DNA of 64,000 nucleotides from Dehalococcoidia bacterium (GTDB taxonomy: Bacteria; Chloroflexota; Dehalococcoidia; E44-bin15), in NCBI GenBank assembly GCA_041649635.1, contig JBAZMV010000001.1:186001-250000 (forward strand). Reading direction: 5' to 3'. Of the stretch, positions 37,104-45,444 are shown in pieces. Every line of letters begins with the position of its first letter. Within the stretch, counting starts at the first letter, position 1. The translations under genes were made by a program, and so were the position numbers. Below the pieces are notes generated by a model. That model was not told where the DNA came from and made no database searches. It worked only from the letters and a program-made list of their open reading frames with translations.

Positions 37104-37793
37104 TTATTCGATTCTATCGTGTTTCTCAAGATTGTGTTTTCCACAGAGAAGCTGGATATTATCCGCCGTAGTTGAAGAGCCTCCTTTTGACCATGGAATT
37201 ATATGGTCGAAATGTAGGTCGTTTGTTGACCCGCATTTTGTACATTTGCCACCATCGCGTTTCCATACCTCTAATTTGATTTCGGTCGGAATTACTCTCC
37301 GTAGTCGTGATTGTTTTGGGACTGGCTTGGAAAAGTCCTCTTCTCCTTCCACTGCGACTAATTTAAATTTAAATACCTTTCGCCCATGGGTTTGCTCCAT
37401 CCAAGAATCAATTAGATGAAACACTCCATTATACGACCAGATACCCTGTTTGATTTTTTCGTAAACACGGATTCTCTCTGGTGGCCGCTTTTCTAATTTG
37501 TAATCTTGCGCGGCTTTATGAAATAGGCCATTTTCTGTAAGTTGGCCTGAAGGGGTGAACTCTGGTTGATCGACGACTTTGGGATTAGAGTTTTGTGAAG
37601 AACGTGGTTCATCATGTCCTTCGTAGATTATTGTAGACCCATCATCTTCGAATCTATCTGCATATGGCGCGCCTGGCCTGACCGACATCAAGATTACCGA
37701 ATGATTATCATTGAGTTGGTAATTCATTCCTCTCTGGAGGCTAGTACCTTCTCGCAGGCACATTTCAATATAACGTATGATTTCGTTAGCCAT
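37104..37793 (-). CDS. SRA/YDG-like domain protein with C-terminal HNH endonuclease
   Basis: A 229-residue nuclease. The first part has the YDG/SRA-like segment (RGMNYQLND...VRPGAPYADRFEDDGSTIIYEGHDEP), a domain that flips and binds modified bases in restriction and epigenetic readers. The C-terminal 60 residues form an HNH zinc nuclease (KRDGGKCTKCG, FDHIIPWSKGGS and NIQLLCGKHN). It is a candidate modification-dependent restriction enzyme. It lies six bases after the toxin gene, so it may be part of the same transcript. Start at 37793 with AAGGA about ten bases upstream. Confidence 0.83.
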   Translation of the reverse strand: MANEIIRYIEMCLREGTSLQRGMNYQLNDNHSVILMSVRPGAPYADRFEDDGSTIIYEGHDEPRSSQNSNPKVVDQPEFTPSGQLTENGLFHKAAQDYKLEKRPPERIRVYEKIKQGIWSYNGVFHLIDSWMEQTHGRKVFKFKLVAVEGEEDFSKPVPKQSRLRRVIPTEIKLEVWKRDGGKCTKCGSTNDLHFDHIIPWSKGGSSTTADNIQLLCGKHNLEKHDRIE

Positions 37794-37799
37794 ATTCAA

Positions 37800-38072
37800 T
37801 TATTCCTTAAACAAATCCGCGTGCGTGCCCATGCGCTCGAAGATGATTCTCGGTTCATCGAGCTTGTAGATGAGCAGCCAGTCGGATTCAATATGGCACT
37901 CGCGGCGGCCGACGTACGGGCCGAGCAGGCGATGGTCGCGGTGGATCGGGTCGAGTTGTTTACCGGCTATTAGTTCGCGCAGGATGATCTTGAACTTCTC
38001 AAAGTCCTTGCCGCGGCGCCTGCAGCGCTTAACGTCTTTCTCGAACTGTCTGGTATATGACGAGGTGTACAT
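37800..38072 (-). CDS. YafQ/RelE-family mRNA interferase toxin
   Basis: A 90-residue basic toxin that cleaves mRNA on the ribosome. It has the family's FEKDVKRC start, the middle KDFEKFKIILRELIAGKQLDP and the ending with the catalytic region ESDWLLIYKL, LFKE close to the C-terminus. The start ATG shares its A with the antitoxin stop TGA. This is type II toxin with its antitoxin directly upstream, and it probably acts in stress or plasmid- or island-like maintenance. Confidence 0.88.
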   Translation of the reverse strand: MYTSSYTRQFEKDVKRCRRRGKDFEKFKIILRELIAGKQLDPIHRDHRLLGPYVGRRECHIESDWLLIYKLDEPRIIFERMGTHADLFKE

Positions 38073-38332
38073 CAGATCCCCAGTTTATCGCACATGTCAT
38101 CCGCGTCTTCGCAGACGATGAGGTCGCGCCCGGCGTCGGTGGACTCGAACGTGCGTTTGGTGCAAGCGCAGGGGATGGCTACGTCGAAGGGAAGGCCGTC
38201 GCGCAGTTCCACCTGCTTGTAGAACATAGTGATGGCCTGTGTAGAGTTCAGCCCCAGCCGTTTGAATATAGATTCTGCGTGCTCCTTCAGGTTGGGTTCT
38301 ACTCTTGCTCTGACCGTTGAAGTTTTGCTCAT
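38072..38332 (-). CDS. RelB/DinJ-family antitoxin
   Basis: An 86-residue antitoxin. The N-terminus (TVRARVEPNLKEHAESIF, then RLGLNSTQAITMFYKQ) is the ribbon-helix-helix DNA-binding part, and the C-terminus wraps the toxin. Start at 38332 has GGAGG eight bases upstream; an ORF extension to 38368 is not used. The promoter overlaps an inverted repeat (38359-38378) where the antitoxin probably binds to regulate itself. Confidence 0.88.
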   Translation of the reverse strand: MSKTSTVRARVEPNLKEHAESIFKRLGLNSTQAITMFYKQVELRDGLPFDVAIPCACTKRTFESTDAGRDLIVCEDADDMCDKLGI

Positions 38333-38356
38333 GATATTGCCTCCATCGCGCTCAAT

Positions 38357-38385
38357 AATGTAGCACATACGGGCTACAATGTCAA
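38357..38385 (-). promoter_or_regulatory. TA operon promoter with operator inside
   Basis: TTGACA (38385-38380), a 17-base spacer and TACATT (38362-38357) on the minus strand. Inside lies the inverted repeat TGTAGC-N8-GCTACA (38359-38378), which overlaps the -10 and fills the spacer. This is the layout of antitoxin-controlled TA promoters. Confidence 0.8.
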
Positions 38386-38408
38386 TGAAACGGATGACAG
38401 TTTATTCA

Positions 38409-38498
38409 AACCCCTGCTATCCCCCAATCTTGGGGGAACTTAAAAAGAGTAGGGGACACCCCTAAAACCCCATCAGGAGAAAAATCTCCTGTACCTCT
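38409..38498. repeat. CCCCCAATCTTGGGGG family repeat
   Basis: A copy of the same non-coding unit as at 30681-30768 and 19815-19905: CCCCCAATCTTGGGGG, then AGGGGACACCCCTAAAACCCC and AGGAGAAAAATCTCCT. No gene is seen between the TA promoter and the patatin gene. Confidence 0.8.
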
Positions 38499-38532
38499 TT
38501 TTTAAAATACGCGAGTGTTCCCTTCATATCAC

Positions 38533-39363
38533 CTAGCCAGCCTTAAGCTTTGCGATTTTAGCCCTCAGCTCTTCCATGGCAGGCTCGGCTTGGTGAAAGA
38601 CATCTTCCACCTTGTTGAAATCGAGCAGCTTCACATTGTGAATGTCCGGGTGGACGAAGATATCCGGCTGCAGAATTTTCATCTTAGCGGCAAGGTTTGC
38701 TGTTTGCATGATCCTTATAGTGCCAAGAGCCGACTGAATGAGCGAGGGTACTTCGTGCTTGTGAGCAGTAGGCGTTCCGGAAACGTCCACCGCTATAGTC
38801 ACATCGCATAAATCCAAAATATGTTCATAGGGCACTATATTTACAACGCCTCCATCAACAAGTATCCTGCCTCCGATCGAAACCGGGGTGAATACAACGG
38901 GAATTGCGGCGCTGGCCTTGACCGCAGGGAGCAGTTCGCCCGTTTTAAAAACCACTTCCTCGGCTGTCCAGTAATCGGTTGCTATGACTATTAATGGAAT
39001 TTCGAGCTCTTCGAATGTGGTCTTACTGATCTCGCCGAATAAACGGTTATAGAACTTATCCGCCTTTATGATCCCGCCGCGCGCGTGTGCAGGGGCGAAG
39101 GCACTGGTCCACTCAAGTATATGTGCCCTTTTATCGATTACATCACGCAAGCGGTCGTCTTTCGAGATGATGTGGCGTCTGACGAGCTTCTTTATGTCTT
39201 TGCCGGACATGCCTGAGGCGTAAAAGGCGCCGATGATGGCTCCCATGCTGGTTCCTGCGATGACGCTTGGCTTGATATCCAATTCGTCAAGGACCTCCAG
39301 AACGGAGATATGCGCGAGACCGCGTGCGCCGCCGCCGCCCAGTGCCAAACCTATTTTATGCAT
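38533..39363 (-). CDS. Patatin-like phospholipase (RssA type)
   Basis: A 276-residue cytoplasmic serine lipase. The oxyanion loop is GLALGGGGARGLAH (residues 5-18), the nucleophile GTSMGA (39-44) and the catalytic Asp is in DGG near residue 172. It is a Ser-Asp dyad enzyme that hydrolyses phospholipids. Neighbours are recF and, across a short repeat, nothing obviously related. The start uses ATG at 39363. Confidence 0.9.
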   Translation of the reverse strand: MHKIGLALGGGGARGLAHISVLEVLDELDIKPSVIAGTSMGAIIGAFYASGMSGKDIKKLVRRHIISKDDRLRDVIDKRAHILEWTSAFAPAHARGGIIKADKFYNRLFGEISKTTFEELEIPLIVIATDYWTAEEVVFKTGELLPAVKASAAIPVVFTPVSIGGRILVDGGVVNIVPYEHILDLCDVTIAVDVSGTPTAHKHEVPSLIQSALGTIRIMQTANLAAKMKILQPDIFVHPDIHNVKLLDFNKVEDVFHQAEPAMEELRAKIAKLKAG

Positions 39364-39385
39364 TCATCCCATCCTTTTATCGTTT

Positions 39386-39408
39386 CCCTCTCTTTGTTAA
39401 AGAGAGGG
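39386..39408. repeat. CCCTCTCTTT...AAAGAGAGGG hairpin
   Basis: A 10-bp perfect hairpin with a three-base loop, found also at about 18742-18764. It lies between recF and the patatin gene and may serve as a terminator-like spacer, but has no T-run. Confidence 0.6.
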
Positions 39409-39426
39409 TTAGGGAGAGTTCGATTA

Positions 39427-40542
39427 TTATATTCGAACAACTGTTCCGTCGTTGACCATGAAACGCGCCGCGTTTTCCAGGAATCCCGGCTCGAAATAGT
39501 CTATATCCGTTGTAGTGATGACGACCTGATTATATGACGATACGGCTTCCAGAAGCTGATGCCGCCTGGTCGCATCCAGCTCGGAGAGCACATCGTCCAG
39601 CAGTATGACGGGCTCGTCGTTCAGCCTGGAACGCAGATAGCCCGCCTCGGCCAGCTTGAGCGAGAGGGCGACGGTGCGCTGCTGCCCCCTCGATCCGTAT
39701 GTGTTTACATCGTTGCCGTTGACCGTAAACGACATGTCGTCGCGGTGCGGGCCGACCACGCTCATGCGCTGCGCTATCTCCCTTTTACGCACCTCCTGCA
39801 GCCGCTTGCGGAAGCCTTCAATGCCGACGCTGGGGAGATAGTTGATCTGAAGCTCCTCACCGGAGCTGATGCGGCTATGGATGGGCGGGGCCAGCCGGTT
39901 GAGCTCGGCGATCAGATGTATCCGCTGCTCGATGATAATTGCGCCGTGCCGTATCATCTCGCCGTCCCAGAACTCAAGCTGCCCCTCGTCGGCGCGGCGC
40001 TCGGCGATTAGCTTGAGCAGATGGTTGCGCTGGAGCAGAACCTTGCCATAAAGCTGCAGGGCGTGCAGATACTTCGGATCTACCTGAGAACTCGCCATAT
40101 CGAGATATCGCCTGCGCTTTGAAGGCGTTCCGTAGATAAGCTCTATATCTTGCGAGGTGAAGAGCACCGCCGCGATATGTCCCACGACTTCTATGGCCCG
40201 CCGCGGCACGCCGTTTATCTTAAGCTTCTTTTTAAACTGGGGACCTTCGTTCGATTGCGTAACGATAATGGCTATCTCGACTTTCGTTTCACCGGCCCTG
40301 GTCTCGACCTGCGCCGTGACGCGGGCGGCGGCGATATCGCTGTCCAGACATCCCCAGTTGACCAGCTCGCGGTCGGTCGTCGCTCGATGCGACTTGGTTG
40401 CGACCATCATGTACATAGACTCAAGGAGGTTAGTCTTACCCTGGGCGTTGTCGCCCTGGAACACGATTAGATTAGCCGGGAGGTCCAGATCAAGGATCCG
40501 GTAGTTGCGGAAGTTCGTCAGGCCGATATGGGAGATATGTAT
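39427..40542 (-). CDS. recF: DNA replication and repair protein RecF, probable AUA start
   Basis: A 371-residue RecF, an ATPase that loads RecA at gaps. The Walker A loop is FQGDNAQGKTNLLES (about residues 27-41), with the SMC-type signature near residues 285-300 and LLDDVLSELDATRR (about 325). The protein's conserved N-terminus reads (M)HISHIGLTNFRNYRILDL only if translation starts at an ATA codon (40542-40540), which stands six bases after GGAGG. No ATG, GTG or TTG exists between there and the upstream in-frame stop near 40567. A start at the next GTG (40464) would delete the first 26 residues, including the first strand. Confidence 0.88.
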   Translation of the reverse strand: MHISHIGLTNFRNYRILDLDLPANLIVFQGDNAQGKTNLLESMYMMVATKSHRATTDRELVNWGCLDSDIAAARVTAQVETRAGETKVEIAIIVTQSNEGPQFKKKLKINGVPRRAIEVVGHIAAVLFTSQDIELIYGTPSKRRRYLDMASSQVDPKYLHALQLYGKVLLQRNHLLKLIAERRADEGQLEFWDGEMIRHGAIIIEQRIHLIAELNRLAPPIHSRISSGEELQINYLPSVGIEGFRKRLQEVRKREIAQRMSVVGPHRDDMSFTVNGNDVNTYGSRGQQRTVALSLKLAEAGYLRSRLNDEPVILLDDVLSELDATRRHQLLEAVSSYNQVVITTTDIDYFEPGFLENAARFMVNDGTVVRI

Positions 40543-40752
40543 GGGACACCTCCATCTGGCATCGGTTTAACTCATAATAACTCTACCCCGAACAGCAACA
40601 AGGCGCAATACCTTGAGATGATTACTCGACAAGGACCTCCCTTGAACAACGCCATCTCCTTCTATATAATCGCTAAAGTAACAAGTATCCTTGATTAAAC
40701 GACGAAATACGGAAGCATCTAATCTGCTTAAGATTAACGGGAGACGACTTGA

Positions 40753-41319
40753 ATGAAGGAAAACAAACAGGCACTTAATCAAGAATGGCAAGAACGGAAG
40801 ATGATTCTCGATATATTGAGTCAGGGAGCTGTAACGGTGAGCGAGCTCGTCGAGAACATCCGCGAACGCCAGAGCAGACTAAGCGCTATGGGACAGAAGG
40901 TGCCGGACCGTTCCGACAATAGCGCCTACATGGATTGGATCGCCGAGCTTAAAGACACACATCTGGTCATCGACAGCGGATCCAGGCTGCTGCTGACGCC
41001 GCTGGGAACGTGGCTACTGACATCTACCTGCATCAGCACTCTAAAGGAGCGTTTCCTTTTCATCAAGAGGATAACCTGTGCACGCTGCCACCTGGCAGGA
41101 TTCGTCTCCGTGCTCAAAATCAGGCCGGATACATCCAGCAAGGACCCGAGGAGCAGGATGCTGATAATGACCGTCGAATGCCCGAAGTGCCGTCAGGTGG
41201 AAAACAAAGCGTTGACCGAAACCCTCACCGCGAGCCAGTTTAAGAATTTATATAACCTGGTTCTGGAAGATTTAAAGAAGAACGTTAAGTTCATGCCCCA
41301 GCTCGTCCTGCCGCGCTAG
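40753..41319 (+). CDS. Winged-helix plus zinc-ribbon protein
   Basis: A 188-residue soluble protein. The N-terminal half resembles a winged-helix (MILDILSQGAVTVSELVENI, later LIDSGSRLLLTPLGTWLL). The C-terminal half carries C-x-x-C at CARC and CPKC separated by about 40 residues, a likely zinc ribbon. A DNA- or RNA-binding regulator is probable; no partner is known. It is divergent from recF and has no obvious operon. Confidence 0.65.
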   Translation: MKENKQALNQEWQERKMILDILSQGAVTVSELVENIRERQSRLSAMGQKVPDRSDNSAYMDWIAELKDTHLVIDSGSRLLLTPLGTWLLTSTCISTLKERFLFIKRITCARCHLAGFVSVLKIRPDTSSKDPRSRMLIMTVECPKCRQVENKALTETLTASQFKNLYNLVLEDLKKNVKFMPQLVLPR

Positions 41320-41525
41320 GAGATTATCGAGCGGAGATCTGTCGGCGCCACTATAGTCATGTAAAAGCGAGACATACCACAGAGAAAGCGCTGCGGAAGA
41401 TTAATCTCCTATCGTAGTTTTAGAGACTGCTCAGAGCCTGTTGAAGGGAATATCACATGAAGGCGGCCGACCGGTTGCCGCTACCCGATATCCAATGTAC
41501 GGGGAACTAACATGGGGTTCGGGTT

Positions 41526-41774
41526 TTAAAACCCCGCCCTCGCGTCGGAGCACAACCCGTCCCCTTTGCACTTCCAGCAGGTATAGCCCCTGTTGTGATC
41601 CGGGTCTTGCCCCCATCCCTGACATCCGGGACAGATGCCGCGGTTCCTGAAACGGTCGTCGGCCATACCAGACCCGCCGCAGGTGGGACATTGCTTAGGC
41701 TTCCACTCATTAAGAGGCAGGTGCTTGGGCCCTTCTATCTCCCCTCTTCCCTGGCAATTCGGACAGATAATCAT
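41526..41774 (-). CDS. Stand-alone DnaJ-type zinc-finger protein
   Basis: An 82-residue protein built from four C-x-x-C-x-G-x-G modules (CPNCQGRG, CPTCGGSG, CPGCQGWG, CWKCKGDG), the pattern of the cysteine-rich centre of DnaJ that binds two zinc ions. No J-domain is present. Such stand-alone modules may act as disulfide or substrate-binding adaptors. A second, shorter one lies at 52592-52753. The promoter at 41831-41860 fits. Confidence 0.78.
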   Translation of the reverse strand: MIICPNCQGRGEIEGPKHLPLNEWKPKQCPTCGGSGMADDRFRNRGICPGCQGWGQDPDHNRGYTCWKCKGDGLCSDARAGF

Positions 41775-41830
41775 CAGTGAATCCTCCCTCTCATTGGTCA
41801 GCCGCTGCTTTAAATAAGCGCGATTAAGAC

Positions 41831-41860
41831 AGATTACATTTTGCGGTGCTGCTTTGTCAA
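41831..41860 (-). promoter_or_regulatory. Promoter of the DnaJ-type zinc gene
   Basis: TTGACA (41860-41855), an 18-base spacer and TAATCT (41836-41831) on the minus strand, about 57 bases ahead of the ATG. Confidence 0.6.
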
Positions 41861-41994
41861 CCTGAACACCGATGTGAAAGGGAAGAGGCTTGCCGTATCA
41901 GAAGGCTAATTCTGACATTAAAATTACTGTGCGATATCTTAACTCATATACTCGAATTTACCCGTCCTAATGTCAGCACGCACTAATAGCCCTC

Positions 41995-42852
41995 TCACAA
42001 CTGATCAAGCGTCTTCAGGCGAATAACCGCGCCCAGAGTCCCCGGCCCAACATGCACCCCTAACACGGGCCCCATATTCACGATATTTATAGGCACAGGC
42101 TCTCTGTGCAGGATCGATTTTATCCTGCCCGCCAGCAGCTCGGCGTCATCCGGCACGGCGCTGTGGACAACCGCGATCTCCTTAAGCTTTCCAGCTGTTA
42201 CAACGAATTGACGGAGTCTGTCAAGGGCTTTGTTATAGCTGTAAACCCTGTCGAAGGGCAGAAATTCGCCATCACCGATAGTCAACAAAAGCTTGACCCC
42301 CATCACTGTGCCTAAAAAAGCTTTAGCCTTGCCTATGCGGCCACCCCGGTTAAGATAATCAAGGTTATCGAATATCCCTAAGTAATCAATCTTGGGAATG
42401 TTATCCTTCACCGAAGAGACTATATCATCGTATTTCTTTCCCGCTATTGCGCCTCTGGCGGCATCCGTAACTAACATGCCCAGCGCGGCCGATACCCACA
42501 GAGAATCAACAACCTCAACGGGACAACCGACGTTGGCGATATCCCTGCCCTTCATCGCATTCTCGCAGGTTTCACTCATTTTGCTTGAGATATGGATAGA
42601 AACGATGGCGTCAGCATCCTTTGATGCTGTGCGGTAGGCATCAGCGAAATCCTGCGGCGTGGGCGGCAATGTTGTGGGCAGGATAGGATCGCTTCCCAGG
42701 CGGGAGAACAACTCATCGGAGCTGATATCAATACGATCGCGGTAGACGTCGTCCCCAAACTTCACATATAGCGGGACCTCCGTTATGCCCAGCTCTCCGG
42801 CAACGTCGGGCGGCAGATCAGCGGTGCTGTCAGTCACAATCTTTACTGTCAT
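41995..42852 (-). CDS. DegV family fatty-acid-binding protein
   Basis: A 285-residue two-domain protein. The N-terminus DSTADLPPDV (residues 7-16) and DSLWVSAALGMLV (about 115) mark the DegV fold that holds a fatty acid, and GPVLGVHVGPGTLG near the C-terminus closes the pocket. Many members present fatty acids to FakA kinase; no FakA is in the window. TTGACA at 42919-42914 with a poor -10 is a possible promoter. Confidence 0.92.
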   Translation of the reverse strand: MTVKIVTDSTADLPPDVAGELGITEVPLYVKFGDDVYRDRIDISSDELFSRLGSDPILPTTLPPTPQDFADAYRTASKDADAIVSIHISSKMSETCENAMKGRDIANVGCPVEVVDSLWVSAALGMLVTDAARGAIAGKKYDDIVSSVKDNIPKIDYLGIFDNLDYLNRGGRIGKAKAFLGTVMGVKLLLTIGDGEFLPFDRVYSYNKALDRLRQFVVTAGKLKEIAVVHSAVPDDAELLAGRIKSILHREPVPINIVNMGPVLGVHVGPGTLGAVIRLKTLDQL

Positions 42853-43017
42853 CGTGTCACCTTTAAAATATCGGCTCGATAAATTTTAACAGTTTTACAT
42901 TATGGCGGCCTTTTGTCAAGACAAACGTATCGGACAACAGTGTTGCAACTGCATGCAGCGAAACGATCCACAATCGCGCTGGTCCGCAAATGATGACCTT
43001 AAACGCAATGGACTCCG

Positions 43018-43250
43018 TCAGAACTTCTGTGTCTTAATCCAGTCGAGCGTTATCCTGAACGCTCCGTCAGCGGAATATCTGGGCTGGTAACCGAAATCAC
43101 GCGTCGCCTTATCGTGAGTGAAGGTGTGATCCAGACAGAGGCAATAGACCGAAAACCTGTGAAGTTCGATTTCGGGCTGAGCTTTTCAGCGAACCAGGCA
43201 AGCAGGTCGCGCCTGCAAGCCATTGGTATAAACGTCGACATCTCCTCAGG
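43018..43250 (-). pseudogene. Remnant of an NAD-dependent epimerase / 3-beta-HSD-like gene
   Basis: The minus strand, in two frames, encodes the C-terminus of a short-chain epimerase/dehydrogenase: near 43180-43240 LLAWFAEKL in one frame, then LHRFSVYCLCLDHTFTH and KATRDFGYQPRYS in another, ending ITLDWIKTQKF* at 43018. A TGA and a frameshift separate the halves and there is no start; the rest of the gene is missing upstream. The functional family assignment is by motif reading only. Confidence 0.65.
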
Positions 43251-43396
43251 GCCACTCGCTCAAATCCAGCGTCGACGATCATTTGATAATCAACTATATT
43301 ACAAGTTATTAACGGCGATAAGCTCTTGGCTTACGACTTTGAAATTTCCCGCCCAAGGTATTACAATCGATTTCGATAGTTTCGGAGGACTTGAAT

Positions 43397-43927
43397 ATGA
43401 GATTAAAACCCAATCAAAAGCTGTATTTATCCTCTGTCGCTTTTCTAGTTCTAATGACGCTTTCCCTATCATCCTGCGGCAATGCGGGAGATGATGCTTT
43501 GACACAGGAGGAAAGCAACAGCAGGGTAGCGGTAGCGGCGGTTCATGTAGCTGCGGCGGGGCTGGGAGAAATCTTGGAGGGCATGGATGAAACTCAGCAG
43601 ATCGAGACCATCCGCGAGTTCATTGATCCCATACGGTTTTTCGATGATGCGTCGGGATATTTCTATGTCTACAATTTCGACTGCGTCAACATAGCGCACG
43701 CCGTGGACAAAACCCTGCCCGGACAGAACCTCTCCGATTATCAGGACATGAGAGGGCTCTATGTCATCCGCGAACTTTCGACGGCGGCGCAGGACGGGAG
43801 CGGATTCGTCACATATTACTGGCCGCATCCTGAGACGCAGCAGGAACAGGAGAAGGTGGGATACGTTGAGACGATACCCGGCACTGGCTATTTCATCGGC
43901 ACGGGGTATTATCCTGATACGGAGTAA
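43397..43927 (+). CDS. Lipoprotein with a single Cache sensor-like domain
   Basis: A 176-residue exported protein. The signal is a lipobox type (LSLSSCG near residue 28). The mature part (DDASGYFYVYNFDCVNIAHAV, GYVETIPGTGYFIGTGYY) resembles the sCache_2 ligand domain that senses small molecules in chemoreceptors and kinases, here without any signalling domain. It may be a stand-alone binding protein or an ancestral form of a sensor. Start at 43397 with GGAGGA upstream. Confidence 0.68.
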   Translation: MRLKPNQKLYLSSVAFLVLMTLSLSSCGNAGDDALTQEESNSRVAVAAVHVAAAGLGEILEGMDETQQIETIREFIDPIRFFDDASGYFYVYNFDCVNIAHAVDKTLPGQNLSDYQDMRGLYVIRELSTAAQDGSGFVTYYWPHPETQQEQEKVGYVETIPGTGYFIGTGYYPDTE

Positions 43928-44022
43928 GTGAAGCCAATCAGAAAGGTGTTGACTTTCCATAATCTCCCCAAAGCTACTAAAAGTTTCTCCGTATATAAGC
44001 ACGTTGGATATAAAAGGCATCT

Positions 44023-45072
44023 ATGAATAACGAGCAAAGAGAAATCGAACTGAACACATGGTCAAGCGCAAAACAGAGCGATGCTCTGTCTGCCGAATTT
44101 ATCAGAGGTTACAAGATAACGGATGTGGCATTTTCCGAATATGAAGGTTGTCCCACGTTCATGATAGCCAATATAAATTCCACGCATGATATCGGATACA
44201 ACCTCTCGCGCATGGAGATTATCGTACAGGCAGCCCACGAAGAAAATGTGGATATCCTCGTCTTACCGGAGCTTTGCATCTCCGGCTATATCTGGAAAAC
44301 CGATAATAAAACAGAAGTTCTGGATCAATTGAAGGCCGGTAGTAACCGCCGGCCGAAGGTAAAAAGGGTGCTGGACAACATAAAGGCCGGGCTCGTTGAC
44401 CGCGGCGACGGACTGAAGATGGTTTTTTTCAGCAATGTCAGGATGGGTACACACCGCGACGAGATATACGACAGCACATACGTGATGACAGCTAATTCTG
44501 ATTACAACAGTACATTCTATGATAAGATTTTCTTGACTCCTATGGAAAAAGTGTTTTTCCATAGAGGAAACGGCAGAAGACTGGTGCTGGATACGCGGTG
44601 GGGCAAGATAGGAATAATGATGTGCTATGACCTGTGCTTTGTGGGATTGGGGAGAAGATATGCTTTTGACGACGGTGTAGATGTCATCATTGTTCCGTCC
44701 GCCTGGCGGATGGAAGCGATTCGCAATTACCCCTTACTTAACCTGCAGATAGATAACTACTACCAATTCATCTGGAGGTTGATGCACTCAGCGCTGGCTG
44801 CCCACAACCAGGTTTGGAGCATAGGAGCTAATTGCGTGGGCGTTTTTGATAAAACCGGAGGACGCTTCTGCGGCGAAAGCGGCATCTGGAGCCCTTCAGG
44901 AATTCCGCTGGTTCGGGCATCTCATGAAGAAGAAGAACTGATAGTTATACGCCATCTTGAGATACAGGGACATATGAGATACCAGGCAAAGGAAGACTTT
45001 GACTACAGCCTCGACTTCAATGAAGTCTACCGGGAGATAGCTGACATAAAGCCGCGATGGGTATTGCCTTGA
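44023..45072 (+). CDS. Carbon-nitrogen hydrolase (nitrilase superfamily)
   Basis: A 349-residue nitrilase-fold enzyme. The catalytic triad is visible as Glu in LPELCISGY (about residue 84), Lys in DKIFLTPMEK (about 168) and Cys in MMCYDLCF (about 206). The substrate is unknown: amidase, N-carbamoyl or ureido-type hydrolase are possible. The active site context resembles aliphatic amidases. It is longer than average at the N-terminus. It stands alone downstream of the Cache lipoprotein, 95 bases away. Confidence 0.88.
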   Translation: MNNEQREIELNTWSSAKQSDALSAEFIRGYKITDVAFSEYEGCPTFMIANINSTHDIGYNLSRMEIIVQAAHEENVDILVLPELCISGYIWKTDNKTEVLDQLKAGSNRRPKVKRVLDNIKAGLVDRGDGLKMVFFSNVRMGTHRDEIYDSTYVMTANSDYNSTFYDKIFLTPMEKVFFHRGNGRRLVLDTRWGKIGIMMCYDLCFVGLGRRYAFDDGVDVIIVPSAWRMEAIRNYPLLNLQIDNYYQFIWRLMHSALAAHNQVWSIGANCVGVFDKTGGRFCGESGIWSPSGIPLVRASHEEEELIVIRHLEIQGHMRYQAKEDFDYSLDFNEVYREIADIKPRWVLP

Positions 45073-45444
45073 TTTCAACCTGATACCAGCGCTATAAACA
45101 GGTGCCGATATGGTATCGTCACCCTAATCTTCACCTCTAAACAAGCTTCCTCCGCACTCCTCCATCCATGCCTCTATATTCAACTTGACCATTATTTCAT
45201 TGATAAACCTAAAATTTATCGATTATGCCCGGTTTAGGTGCATATCAGTTGACTTTCTAATTATCTATACATAAAATATATGTCTGCACCGAGCATTTCT
45301 ATTAAATCAGGGGAACTGGAAAGTAGAGATTGTTTCGAAAATCGTTCCGAGACTGACACGACGATTGTAGTGTTCTTAATGTTTTTATCTAAATTAACTC
45401 TATATCTGCCTTGTGGCCAATAATTTTATTAAAAGGAGACGATA
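45073..45444. other. Intergenic region before the coiled-coil gene
   Basis: About 370 bases of AT-rich sequence with no supported gene. The minus strand has a short open frame around 45140-45215 that ends in SLFRGED*, but no start and no known family. AAAAGGAG lies directly before the ATG at 45445. Confidence 0.4.

Noticed and set aside
43050..43241. Intact 63-codon minus-strand gene
   Set aside because: Its frame is a mix of a decayed epimerase tail; the natural C-terminus is in a neighbouring frame.
45137..45220. Minus-strand frame ending SLFRGED*
   Set aside because: No start codon with ribosome site except a 22-codon frame; no recognisable family.
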